Assembly (NCBI RefSeq): GCF_963676685.1
Contig: NC_092348.1
Coordinates: 27,813,386-27,877,385, forward strand
Length of the DNA: 64,000 nucleotides
DNA from: Mytilus edulis
Taxonomy: Eukaryota > Mollusca > Bivalvia > Mytilida > Mytilidae
Direction of reading: 5' to 3'
In this document: piece by piece, positions 55,901 to 61,375 of the stretch
Position numbering within the stretch: position 1 is the first letter of the stretch
Layout of the letters: the number at the start of each line of letters is the position of its first letter
The notes under the pieces: model-generated
What the model saw: the letters and a program-made list of their open reading frames with translations, nothing else
What the model was told of the DNA's origin: nothing
Database searches by the model: none
Translations under genes and position numbers: made by a program

Positions 55901-57945
55901 ATCTGATTTGACCTTGTCAGATAATGACTAATAAAATGAATTTGTGATTTGACCTTGTCAGATAATGACTAATAAAGACAAGAAGTGTGAAAATAAATAA
56001 CTGAATCAAACCTTTCTTATATTGTAGAAATCTCTGTGTGATACTTCCTTCTGTGCTGCAGACTCTTTAAGTTCATTCAGTAATATATGCATATTAAACT
56101 GGGCAGACAAGTAGCATAACCTTCTGTAGCAGAATGATTTTCTGTAAAACACAGAGGAAAATCATATATTTGCAGCTTAAGTTATGATGCTAATATAATT
56201 TTAACAGTTTTATTATAATCAGTGAACAATATATTGCAAGAGCCACACTTTAATTGCTGCTCTTCATGTTGATGCATGAGTGAAGGTCTTCAATAAAATT
56301 GAGAAAGGAAATGGGGAATGTGTCACAGCGACAAAAACCCCACCATAGAGCAGACAACAGCCGAGGCATGAGCTGAAGTTTTTATAACTTATGATAAGAT
56401 CCAGATCACTGATTTAAGGGGGGGACGGCTGGGTTAAGGTAGACAACTATTTTTTTTTTATCTGTAAGGTGTTTGTCACAGTCACTAAGAGCAATGGTTT
56501 TTAAATTAATTTTTCAATTATCTTATAAAAAATTATATATGCGCAAAATGTTTGACACTGGAAAATCCTTTGGAATAGCAAACTAATACCTTTATACCAG
56601 TTTTTTGTTGAACTCCTAGCATAGAAAGATGTTTCTCAAAATATTCAATTATTTTTCAATAAAAAGTAAGTCTTTTTTTGCAATTTCCCTTCCAATTCTC
56701 ACCAAAAAAAAAAATATGCACAACTACATAAGAAGCACAACTACTGTACTGAATTAAGATCCACTTCTTCCCATACTTTTTAAAGTTTGCATTAAAAAAA
56801 AAGAATTTTCCAATTTCAGAAAAAAATTATATGCACATATATTATGCATAACAGATGTACAAAATTGTATCCATGTCCTATCTATGCCTTTTGAGTTTTT
56901 GCATCAAAAAATGCAGACAGAAAAATGAACAAAGAGAAAACTATAGACATCCAGCATCATATATGCGAACTGATCAATGTGAGACCCTAATAACGTAATT
57001 CCTTTCCATGATGAAACATCATTTTAGAGATTATTATCAATAGAAAAATAAGCCCTTTATGCAAAATCCCTTCAAACATCATGATTTATTGTGCAAAAAC
57101 AGGAAAGGAACTCAATGCTAAACAAAGTTCTAGAACATAGGGAAAACTGTGTCAAAGTCATTAGGGAACTGTATAGCCATAAATTCATAGGATAGATATA
57201 TAAACACTTAATGAGATTCAATCCAAAGAAGTTTTAGTCTTACTATAAAATCTAAATTAAATGCATGCATTCATTATTGGTAACCCACAACAATGCAAAA
57301 TTAGTTATATTAGTGTCTCGGGTTGATACGGTGTGAGATATTGAAAAAGCCATATCATATACACTTTATTATATACATATATCTCAACTTTTATTATTCT
57401 CAAGTAGATGTTTTTTATGCGACATGACGTCATACAGATAAGGTTTGAAATGACGTCATACAGATTACAGGTTTGACATGATGTCATACAGATAAGGGTT
57501 TTGAAAAAACCTTTGCAACAGTGACTGCAATCGATGATGTGAAGTCATACAGATTAAAGGTGTGATAAAGCTTTTGCAACCGTGCTGATATCGATATCAT
57601 CACGGGTGGCTGATACAGTACGCTTGCCATTGATTGTATTACACATACAATTTATCTGTATTTACTACTAAGTATATAATAAACCTATTAATTCATTGAA
57701 GTTCAAATATTTAACTTACAATGGGCCATCACTGATTAGAGTATACATAAGATTCTGATCAGATATAAACGTTTTAAGAACAGGATAAGGTAACTCCAAC
57801 GGTTTATCATTGGCAAGGGCTTCTTCGTCAGCGTACACATAGGTCACTCCCTGCTTCATTTTAAGGTGACAGCCAACACTGTCTGGGATTGGTACATCAA
57901 AAGGATCTCCCGTCTTTGGTGGAGGATCTATAGGATGACTCTTCT
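31731..57945 (-). CDS. AMPD2: AMP deaminase, AMPD2-type, catalytic and C-terminal part (partial: N-terminus beyond window)
   Basis: AMP deaminase converts AMP to IMP and ammonia in the cytosol, in the purine nucleotide cycle. Twelve consecutive GT-AG exons give about 580 residues to a stop at 31731; a thirteenth is an alternative. Metal-ligand HxH lies in [15 protein letters not shown]. The AMP-contacting loop is in [20 protein letters not shown] carries a metal His and the catalytic Glu. ENISHG has another active-site His, and [12 protein letters not shown] has the Asp pair. All are intact. [31 protein letters not shown] and [15 protein letters not shown] fit AMPD2 better than AMPD1 or AMPD3, from memory of the family. 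The usual length is about 750-880 residues, so the N-terminal 150-250 or so should be upstream of position 64000. A possible 24-nt microexon lies at 61352-61375. Confidence 0.95.
32740..33140. repeat. Two tandem copies of dispersed repeat family R2 (inverted)
   Basis: Copies at about 32740-32890 and 32960-33140 share GGGCCTTTTAT, TATGGGTTTTGCTCATTGTT (or TTTAG variant), GAAGGCC and TCTCTGGTGGA. The opposite orientation is seen at 39480-39560 and 47165-47240. Further inverted copies lie at 46555-46760 and 49560-49770. All are in AMP deaminase introns. The class is unknown; a SINE-like element is plausible. Confidence 0.55.
33227..33337 (-). CDS. AMPD2: AMP deaminase exon ([15 protein letters not shown])
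   Basis: 111 nt, phase 0 at both ends. It encodes [18 protein letters not shown] and [18 protein letters not shown], the segment after the active-site Asp pair. Donor GTATTT, acceptor AATAG. Confidence 0.95.
33648..34102. mobile_element. MITE-like element with TGGTCCGAGACCACA inverted ends
   Basis: TGGTCCGAGACCACA near 33649 recurs as TGTGGTCTCGGACCA near 34087, about 450 bp apart. Each end is itself a small palindrome. No coding sequence lies between, and the target duplication is unclear. It sits in an AMP deaminase intron. Confidence 0.5.
35173..35346 (-). CDS. AMPD2: AMP deaminase exon with active-site Asp pair ([12 protein letters not shown])
   Basis: 174 nt, 58 codons, phase 0 at both ends. 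It encodes [37 protein letters not shown] and [15 protein letters not shown]. The acceptor ATTTTGTAG directly follows an 81-bp duplicate of the exon's own 5' part. Confidence 0.95.
35351..35431 (-). pseudogene. Degenerate 81-bp tandem duplicate of AMP deaminase exon start
   Basis: On the minus strand GTAG at 35431-35428 is followed by a near copy of the first codons of the exon at 35173-35346. It reads [14 protein letters not shown], then LTVTS and an in-frame TAG. The real exon begins right at the copy's end. The upstream acceptor has the better pyrimidine tract (TTTTGTTTGCTGTAG). If used, it would add 81 nt with a premature stop. Confidence 0.8.
35530..36302. mobile_element. Repeat family R3, partial copy (ends GGTGAGCTAA)
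   Basis: It contains TTTCAGAGAAGAAGATTTATG, GGCAATGACTCC and CATGTTAACTTATTTGTAGA. It ends CCAAGTGATGAGGAAAGCTC ... AGGTGAGCTAA, as in the longer copies at 52496-53803 and 54662-55851. It is diverged and lacks the 5' AGAGGCTCT palindrome. Confidence 0.55.
36521..36641 (-). CDS. AMPD2: AMP deaminase exon with catalytic Glu (RPHCGEAG)
   Basis: 121 nt. The first base completes the preceding Arg codon. It encodes [17 protein letters not shown] and [18 protein letters not shown] supplies the metal His and catalytic Glu, and the SHG His is also in the active site. Confidence 0.95.
37522..37770 (+). CDS. Short ORF inside the 1226-bp inverted-repeat element, unknown function
   Basis: 82 codons starting [14 protein letters not shown], then a basic amphipathic stretch ([13 protein letters not shown]). 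It ends in a hydrophobic tail. The first 50 or so codons look more gene-like than the rest. AGAAACCGGAAACGCGGATG may mark where coding character stops. It may be a captured exon, a remnant of a transposon gene, or chance. No transposase motif was seen. Confidence 0.25.
   Translation: MADLQQQQNDSYGLCKRLKRFVKQMKRFLMTLSDKLMLCNMHLSSLNRNRKRGCINLIVIYEMNSELRYDISLQEIFISFYF
38232..38337. repeat. 21-bp repeats ending in a 10-bp hairpin
   Basis: AACGATGG recurs at 38232, 38253, 38274 and 38315, with a variant at 38294, about 21 bp apart, each followed by CGCAAGACA-like sequence. The last unit pairs with an inverted copy (AACGATGGCG, loop GGG, CGCCATCGTT at 38315-38337). This lies just inside the right end of the 1226-bp element and probably belongs to it. 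Confidence 0.75.
38652..38815 (-). CDS. AMPD2: AMP deaminase exon ([10 protein letters not shown] ... [14 protein letters not shown])
   Basis: 164 nt between acceptor TTGAACAG and donor GTATGG. It encodes [16 protein letters not shown] and [19 protein letters not shown], strongly conserved in AMP deaminases. It ends in AG of a split Arg codon that is completed by the next exon. Confidence 0.95.
39480..39560. repeat. Dispersed repeat family R2 copy
   Basis: GAAGATGTGGTATGATAGCC and GAGACAACTCTCCACCAGAG are seen here, and shorter matches at 47165-47240. The reverse complement occurs at 32740-33140 and elsewhere. Confidence 0.5.
39653..40836. repeat. 42-bp minisatellite (ATTGGCCATGGTGTTGTTTG unit)
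   Basis: About 27 units of 42 bp repeat ATTGGCCATGGTGTTGTTTG followed by TTTTTCTTCTACATTGTATTTG, with point variants (CCATGGTGTAG, TGTCCATGG). Because 42 is a multiple of 3, several frames on both strands stay open for 90-160 codons. They give [14 protein letters not shown]-like or [13 protein letters not shown]-like repeats, which I do not regard as genes. The left flank with AAGATGTAATGTTCTGTGGA appears twice, at 39661 and 40070, so a 409-bp block was duplicated. It is in an AMP deaminase intron. Confidence 0.95.
40876..40974. repeat. Long imperfect hairpin, 41-bp arms
   Basis: Left arm 40876-40916 pairs with right arm 40934-40974 at about 35 of 41 positions, around a 17-nt GC-rich loop. 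Arm words are AGATTATC, TCATCTCAAC and TTTCTCGCT. It directly follows the minisatellite. It may be a foldback or MITE remnant. Confidence 0.75.
41219..41345 (-). CDS. AMPD2: AMP deaminase exon ([20 protein letters not shown])
   Basis: 127 nt, with its first base completing a Tyr codon. It encodes [20 protein letters not shown], then [20 protein letters not shown] and RY before donor GTAAGT. Confidence 0.95.
41885..42010. repeat. Dispersed repeat fragment (GGGGGCCCACTGACTGACCT)
   Basis: It contains AGTGGCAGATTCAGAAATTT, GGGGGCCCACTGACTGACCT and TCACGCTTCAGTGATTCC. I recognise it as a widespread mollusc repeat fragment. No coding role. Confidence 0.4.
42450..42613 (-). CDS. AMPD2: AMP deaminase exon ([16 protein letters not shown])
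   Basis: 164 nt from acceptor TTTTTAG to donor GTAAGT. It encodes [20 protein letters not shown], then [20 protein letters not shown] and [18 protein letters not shown] is the form I associate with AMPD2 rather than AMPD1/3. Confidence 0.95.
42730..42979. repeat. 50-bp tandem repeat, five units
   Basis: TGAATAT(G)A followed by CCAGGCTAAAATTATGTTAG and AAATAGTCCAATAGACCTCA repeats every 50 bp (42731, 42781, 42831, 42881, 42931) with few differences. It is intronic. Confidence 0.9.
43268..43882. mobile_element. MITE-like element rich in GATCGATTTA, with inverted ends
   Basis: The left end ACCCCGTTCACACT resembles the complement of the right end AGTGCAAACAGGGT. The interior has many AGATCGAT and TAGATTGATTTA words near both ends, again inverted. 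Short frames inside are not gene-like. Confidence 0.5.
44130..44250 (+). repeat. Foldback repeat copy 1 (CAATAGCTATTG core)
   Basis: TCATTGAATACACTCCACAG, CAATAGCTATTGTATT and CAATGGGA match 51600-51730 and, inverted, about 63525-63625. It sits about 50-170 nt downstream of an AMP deaminase exon in gene orientation. Confidence 0.55.
44303..44434 (-). CDS. AMPD2: AMP deaminase exon with AMP-binding loop ([12 protein letters not shown])
   Basis: 132 nt, 44 codons, phase 0. It encodes [19 protein letters not shown] and [20 protein letters not shown]. The Lys in FDKF is part of the conserved AMP-binding signature. It follows either of the two alternative exons at 48396-48458 and 49258-49320. Confidence 0.95.
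46416..46522. repeat. 18-bp tandem repeat, CCTAAGTCAGGAGCCTGT
   Basis: About six units alternate GAGCCTGT and GAGCCTTT. The same phrase occurs once in the Penelope-like 3' tail (near 12148) and near 13711. A short piece of a dispersed repeat has therefore been locally amplified. An R2-type copy follows it. Confidence 0.9.
46555..46760. repeat. Dispersed repeat family R2 copy (inverted)
   Basis: It contains GTATGAGTTTTGCTCATTGT, GACCTATAGTTGCTTACATC and ATAGTTGTCTCATAGG in the family order. Confidence 0.5.
47940..48241. mobile_element. Repeat family R3, partial diverged copy
   Basis: It shares CAAGATAATAGACAATACTT-like and GGTTGGCCGGC segments with the full copies. It ends with CCAAGTGATGAAAAAGGCTC ... 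CAGGTGAGCC. Confidence 0.5.
48396..48458 (-). CDS. AMPD2: AMP deaminase alternative exon B (63 nt)
   Basis: Acceptor TGACCACAG and donor GTGAGT frame 21 codons in phase 0: [15 protein letters not shown] followed by MLDVHA. It is homologous to exon A at 49258-49320, with the same length and phase. Including both would duplicate a piece of the barrel, so one or the other is probably used. Confidence 0.9.
49258..49320 (-). CDS. AMPD2: AMP deaminase alternative exon A (63 nt)
   Basis: Acceptor TGTACCTTAG and donor GTAAGT frame 21 codons in phase 0: [15 protein letters not shown] followed by SLDVHA. Compared with exon B it differs at 9 of 21 residues, and the YDLN and LDVHA signatures are kept in both. 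It lies 799 bp upstream of exon B in gene orientation. Confidence 0.9.
49560..49770. repeat. Dispersed repeat family R2 copy (inverted)
   Basis: It has AGGGCCTTTTATAGCTTG, GATCATTGTTGAAGGCTG and TAGAGAGTTGTCTCATC, as in the copies at 32740-33140. Confidence 0.5.
50885..51468. mobile_element. MITE-like element, 584 bp, AAAGGAGTAGGT ends
   Basis: The left end AAAGGAGTAGGTCCGGTAAG pairs with the right end, whose complement reads AAAGGAGTAGGTTCAGTAAG. Similarity extends to about 34 bp. A second perfect 17-bp inverted pair lies inside (AAAATGAAAGTGGCCGC at about 51112 and its complement at about 51213). There is no transposase. It is in the intron before the alternative exon pair. Confidence 0.75.
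51600..51730 (+). repeat. Foldback repeat copy 2 (CAATAGCTATTG core)
   Basis: Perfect 13-bp arms CCCATTGAATGAA (51611-51623) and TTCATTCAATGGG (51650-51662) enclose a palindromic CAATAGCTATTG. The following CAACACCAACTGATT and AGAGGTTCTATTTG also match copy 1. It is close to the donor of the exon at 51796-51933. Confidence 0.7.
51796..51933 (-). CDS. AMPD2: AMP deaminase exon with metal-binding HxH ([14 protein letters not shown])
   Basis: 138 nt, 46 codons, phase 0. It opens [20 protein letters not shown], with the two His of the zinc site. It continues through [17 protein letters not shown] to donor GTAACT. Confidence 0.95.
51955..52165. repeat. 68-69-bp tandem repeat, three units
   Basis: GAGTAGAAAAGGCATTCAAA recurs at about 51959, 52027 and 52096. 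It is followed each time by ACTTTCATTTGGTTATT-like sequence and, in the first two units, by CAGGCCATTTCATAT. Confidence 0.85.
52496..53803. mobile_element. Repeat family R3, full copy 1, with two 500-bp internal direct repeats
   Basis: It begins ACTAGAGGCTCTAAAGAGCC, with the palindrome AGGCTCT/AGAGCCT, then TCGCTCACCT. It ends with GACGACGGACGCA repeats, the hairpin GGCCCTTCGGGCC and AGGTGAGCTAA. Internal sequence starting TTAAAAATTGACTATAAAGG repeats at exactly 500 bp (about 52723 and 53223). A hairpin close to a CTAA end recalls Helitron 3' ends, but the 5' end lacks the usual TC start, so the class is open. Frames inside are repeat artefacts. Confidence 0.75.
54294..54661. repeat. 41-bp tandem repeat array, left part
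   Basis: Nine units of 41 bp contain AATATCTGATTTGACCTTGT and CAGATAATGACTAATAAAAT. The array resumes after 55851 beyond an inserted R3 element. Confidence 0.95.
54662..55851. mobile_element. Repeat family R3, full copy 2, inserted in the 41-bp array, with six 166-bp units
   Basis: It has the same ends as copy 1 (ACTAGAGGCTC ... GGCCCTTCGGGCC ... AGGTGAGCTAA) but a different interior. GGCGGCCATCTTGGATGATGG recurs at 54814, 54980, 55146, 55312, 55478 and 55644, exactly 166 bp apart. Both sides are 41-bp array units, so the insertion point is clear to within a few bases. Open frames starting [20 protein letters not shown] are products of the 166-bp repeat and not genes. Confidence 0.85.
55852..55978. 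repeat. 41-bp tandem repeat array, right part
   Basis: Three further units with the variant TTTGTGATTTGACCTTGTC in two of them. It continues the array at 54294-54661. Confidence 0.9.
56012..56141 (-). CDS. AMPD2: AMP deaminase exon ([20 protein letters not shown])
   Basis: 130 nt. The first base completes Leu, then [19 protein letters not shown] and [20 protein letters not shown]. Donor GTTTGA is weaker than the others in this gene. The segment directly precedes the metal-binding exon, as in the family. Confidence 0.95.
56290..56370. repeat. Dispersed repeat fragment (GGGGAATGTGTCACAG)
   Basis: GAAATGGGGAATGTGTCACAG and AGAGCAGACAACAGCCGAG relate it to fragments at 5140-5210, 9080-9140 and 21655-21720. 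Confidence 0.5.
57420..57560. repeat. Short repeats with CRE-like palindrome TGACGTCA
   Basis: TGACGTCATACAGAT occurs at about 57425 and 57451, with variants TGATGTCATACAGAT (about 57479) and GAAGTCATACAGATT (about 57541). TGACGTCA is a perfect CREB/ATF-type site. It lies about 150 bp downstream of an AMP deaminase exon. A regulatory role is only possible. Confidence 0.6.
57720..57945 (-). CDS. AMPD2: AMP deaminase exon, most upstream secure exon
   Basis: 226 nt from acceptor TTTTATAG to donor GTAAGT. It encodes [20 protein letters not shown] and [19 protein letters not shown], then [20 protein letters not shown] and SDGPL. The PYP.L..FI.D.N segment before SDGPL is conserved in the family. 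The first two bases complete a Glu codon if the microexon at 61352-61375 is used. Confidence 0.9.
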
Positions 57946-60900
57946 CTATAAAACAATAGATATACAGCTTCAAATATTAGCAATGTTAAACAATAGATAT
58001 AAATTATCAAATACCAGCAATGGGAAAGAAACACAATAGTTGTAACTAAACAGGGATTGATATTTATTTATAATGTGACTTAATAGTTTATGTTAGAGAT
58101 AAATGAAATTTTATATCACAAGGTTAGCAACTTTATGCATTTAGCTTTATAAATAAATTGATGGGAAAATTTAAAACACTGAACTGTTCATGGCCTCATC
58201 ATGAAAAGAAATATCAAAACAATGTCCTTGGCCTCTACATGCTTGTTATTTAAAAACAAGGTGTTATCTTTTTATAAGGTAAAATATAAATGGATTATGT
58301 CTATCATCAACTTATAAATAAGACTAAGATAAAACTGCACTGGTTTAAATTCCCATAATTTATATTTGATTTAAACTTCAAAAATATACTGAAGATCTTT
58401 CAAATTATACAGATTTCCTATATTTACTTGTCATACCAGAAGTGAAGTTAGAATTCTGTATCAATGGACTAGAATTTAACGTAAGATATTTGCTCAACAA
58501 AACTGCACTTTTTTCCTATAATTGCATTAATACAAAACAATACTTTAAGTTAGGTTATCAAATTTCTTCAAAATTTATGAGTTATCTACTTCAAAAAAAA
58601 AAATGTTAGCTGTGTACTTGTTGCCTGTGATGAAATTTCAAAAGTGTTGTTTTTTTCAAATCTAGTTAAACTTTAAAAGCTTAATTCTGCTATCAAAAAT
58701 CCACAACACAATAAACCCACTCATTATTATCTACAATTCAGCTGTAGAAATAAGCCTAGCTTGCCCAATGTTATTGTAAGCAGAGCAGTTGTCTATTGAA
58801 TTTCACCAACTTACTACCATTTCTACAAAAACTATTGGTCAAAACCCCTGTAAGTATATGTCAGTATATATACTCCATCACATCTAGGATATATATTAAC
58901 TAGCAGGAAAATGATAAATTACATATATTAGGTCATCCTTGTTGGTATTAAAGGAAAAAATAACTTTATTACACTTTCCCCCGATTTTCCCCAATTTATA
59001 ATATAATTGAGCAGTATAAAAAATAGTTATTATCTACATTTGTTAATATAAAGAGTGACTTTTAGGAATCATATTTTTGTAATGCAAAAATTAACCTATT
59101 TATAGAAGTTTAATTTGCCCTATATACCTTCAGCTCAGATGTTGTGTCTTATTTCAGCTTTTTATTTACAGTTCAGCAATTCTTTTAAATCAACTTTGCC
59201 AAGTTTATCAAAAAAAACTATGCAAATTGATATGCTTGTCATCCTGAAAGATTTAATTTTTATAAATAATAATTTCCTAAATATCTATGATTTTGGAATA
59301 AAAAATAAATAGGCAAAATTTTACATTGCTCATATATATTCATTCTAAATAAAGAATGCTGGTGATAACTAGAAGGGTTTTTGGGATATACTGAAGGTTA
59401 TGGAGACCAATGACACCCATTGATGTTGTAAATACCATTAGCCTATCCTTACAGCTGATATACTTCAATGTGTACTTCATGCATAATAGTCAGGTTTGCC
59501 TGTGTGTTAGGCTAACCACAAATGTTTTATTACCCACTTGAAAATATAGCAACAACCTGTTCAAACAGGTTTTTCAGTCATCGATGTGTTACTCATCCCA
59601 AGCAATAACTTCTGTTACTGTTTCAATGCAGTAATCATAGATTATAGTTTTTTCAAGGTCTACCAAAGGCAAACAAGCAAACCTAATTTGTTGTAAACAC
59701 TGAAGTATAGGTGCTGTAAAGCAAAATGTAGGTCAATGTGATCCAGTTTTAATATATATATGGACCTCAAAATGACAATATATCCTTCTTATATGACCTG
59801 TGGCTGTTAAGTTTAAAGACAAATCTATAATAATTACTCTCATTCTAAAAACAGAACTTTGATGGTCAAGGACCCTTTATACCTTCACTTTTTTTTATGA
59901 AGAAGATTTAAGTTCTGTATAATTGATATGTTCTTATATCAGTCAGGGATATAACTCTATAGGGTTATCACAGAAAATAGTTATTACAGATACTTTCATG
60001 AGTTGTCTTCTCTTTAATACTTAAATTTTCTAAATCTGTAATAGCAAGTTTGTTATTTGTAAAATAAATCATAAATATTTTAATTTTTTATTGGGCTCTA
60101 GGGTACTCTTGAAACTTTGCTCAGAAACTAAATGCATAGCCTTGATTACTAATTTTTGAACTATATTTCATACATTTTTCATTTACCATAGTAAATCAAT
60201 GAGACAAGGCTTTTAATGAATAAACATAGCTGTAATAACAAGGCTTAGTTATTAAAGGCACGTAACTTATAATATGAGACACTTGGGAATTACTGGGAAG
60301 CTTGCACAGAACCTCATTACATGATCTGATCATTATTCCTTACAATAAATTAAAAGACATTGTAGTTAAGCATGATGTTTGTCTTAGCAAATGCTTTGGA
60401 GTGATGTAGAGAAGCTGTGATAACACCCTTTAGTTATTACAGGAATATTTTTTCTCTAATAACATAGGTGTATTATGCATGATTGACAAACTATGAACTG
60501 TTATATCTTTCTATAGTTAAGTATACATAAAGACAATAGTAATATCAGTAGAACTTGTATACATTTTAACAAAACTAATGATGTATATTGTCCCTTTGAA
60601 ACATGTAACATACATGTGATATCACAGTTCTTTGTTTTTTTAGTCCACCATTACATATGTACAATGTATGTTATTTTTCTGTAGTAACCCTATAGAGTTA
60701 TATCCTTGACTGTATATTAAAACATAATAATTATTACATATGTATTTGTTTACCACATCTACAAACATCTTACAACAAAAGTTAGTAAATTTATGAGTTA
60801 TGCTGTATTAAGTTTCATAAATATCTGTCCAGCTTTTTAATATGGGATAGCCTTTATCATTAAGTTGACAGAGACAGAAAGATGGGCAGGGCAATTCATA

Positions 60901-61351
60901 TACCCCCCTCTCCCCCCAAAAAAACATGGGAGGGGGGATAATGAAGAACTGCATCATTCACATCACTAAAAATGCAAATCATTCACTGGCTAAAATCAGC
61001 AAAATACATTAAAAAAAAAAGGAAGTACATGATATGCAAAAGGAAAGGTATAGGGAAAATAATCATTGAGACAGCAACCCATCAACTAAACAGCATTCAA
61101 AAATCAATGTAGGGACAGGTGATTATGACTTTTAACGTCCCGAATGTAGTTTAACAAGAAATCACTCCATTTTTACAGGTGAAAAATATTAATGTATATA
61201 TTACATAAAGCGTGATGTCCTGTGAATAACTTACTAGTTTACAAAGTCATTAATCTGTTAAACGTAATTTTAAAGAATACTTTATTTATTTGTGTTACGA
61301 TACAGTGTTTGAAAACGGCAGGAAAATTCACACATAATCAAACAACAATAC
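57946..61351 (-). other. Long AMP deaminase intron, no repeat or exon recognised
   Basis: Over 3.4 kb of AT-rich sequence without clear dispersed repeats. A C-rich/G-rich hairpin (TACCCCCCTC and GGGAGGGGGG) lies near 60900-60940. Confidence 0.4.
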
Positions 61352-61375
61352 CTTTGGAATAGTAACCATCGGCAT
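61352..61375 (-). CDS. AMPD2: Possible 24-nt AMP deaminase microexon
   Basis: On the minus strand acceptor TTGTTTTGTAG is followed by 24 nt and donor GTATTG. In phase 1 it reads (G/x)AT GCC GAT GGT TAC TAT TCC AAA G, that is x-ADGYYSK, and the last G joins AG of the next exon to give Glu. The reading frame fits exactly and the peptide is plausible, but so short an exon can arise by chance. Confidence 0.4.
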
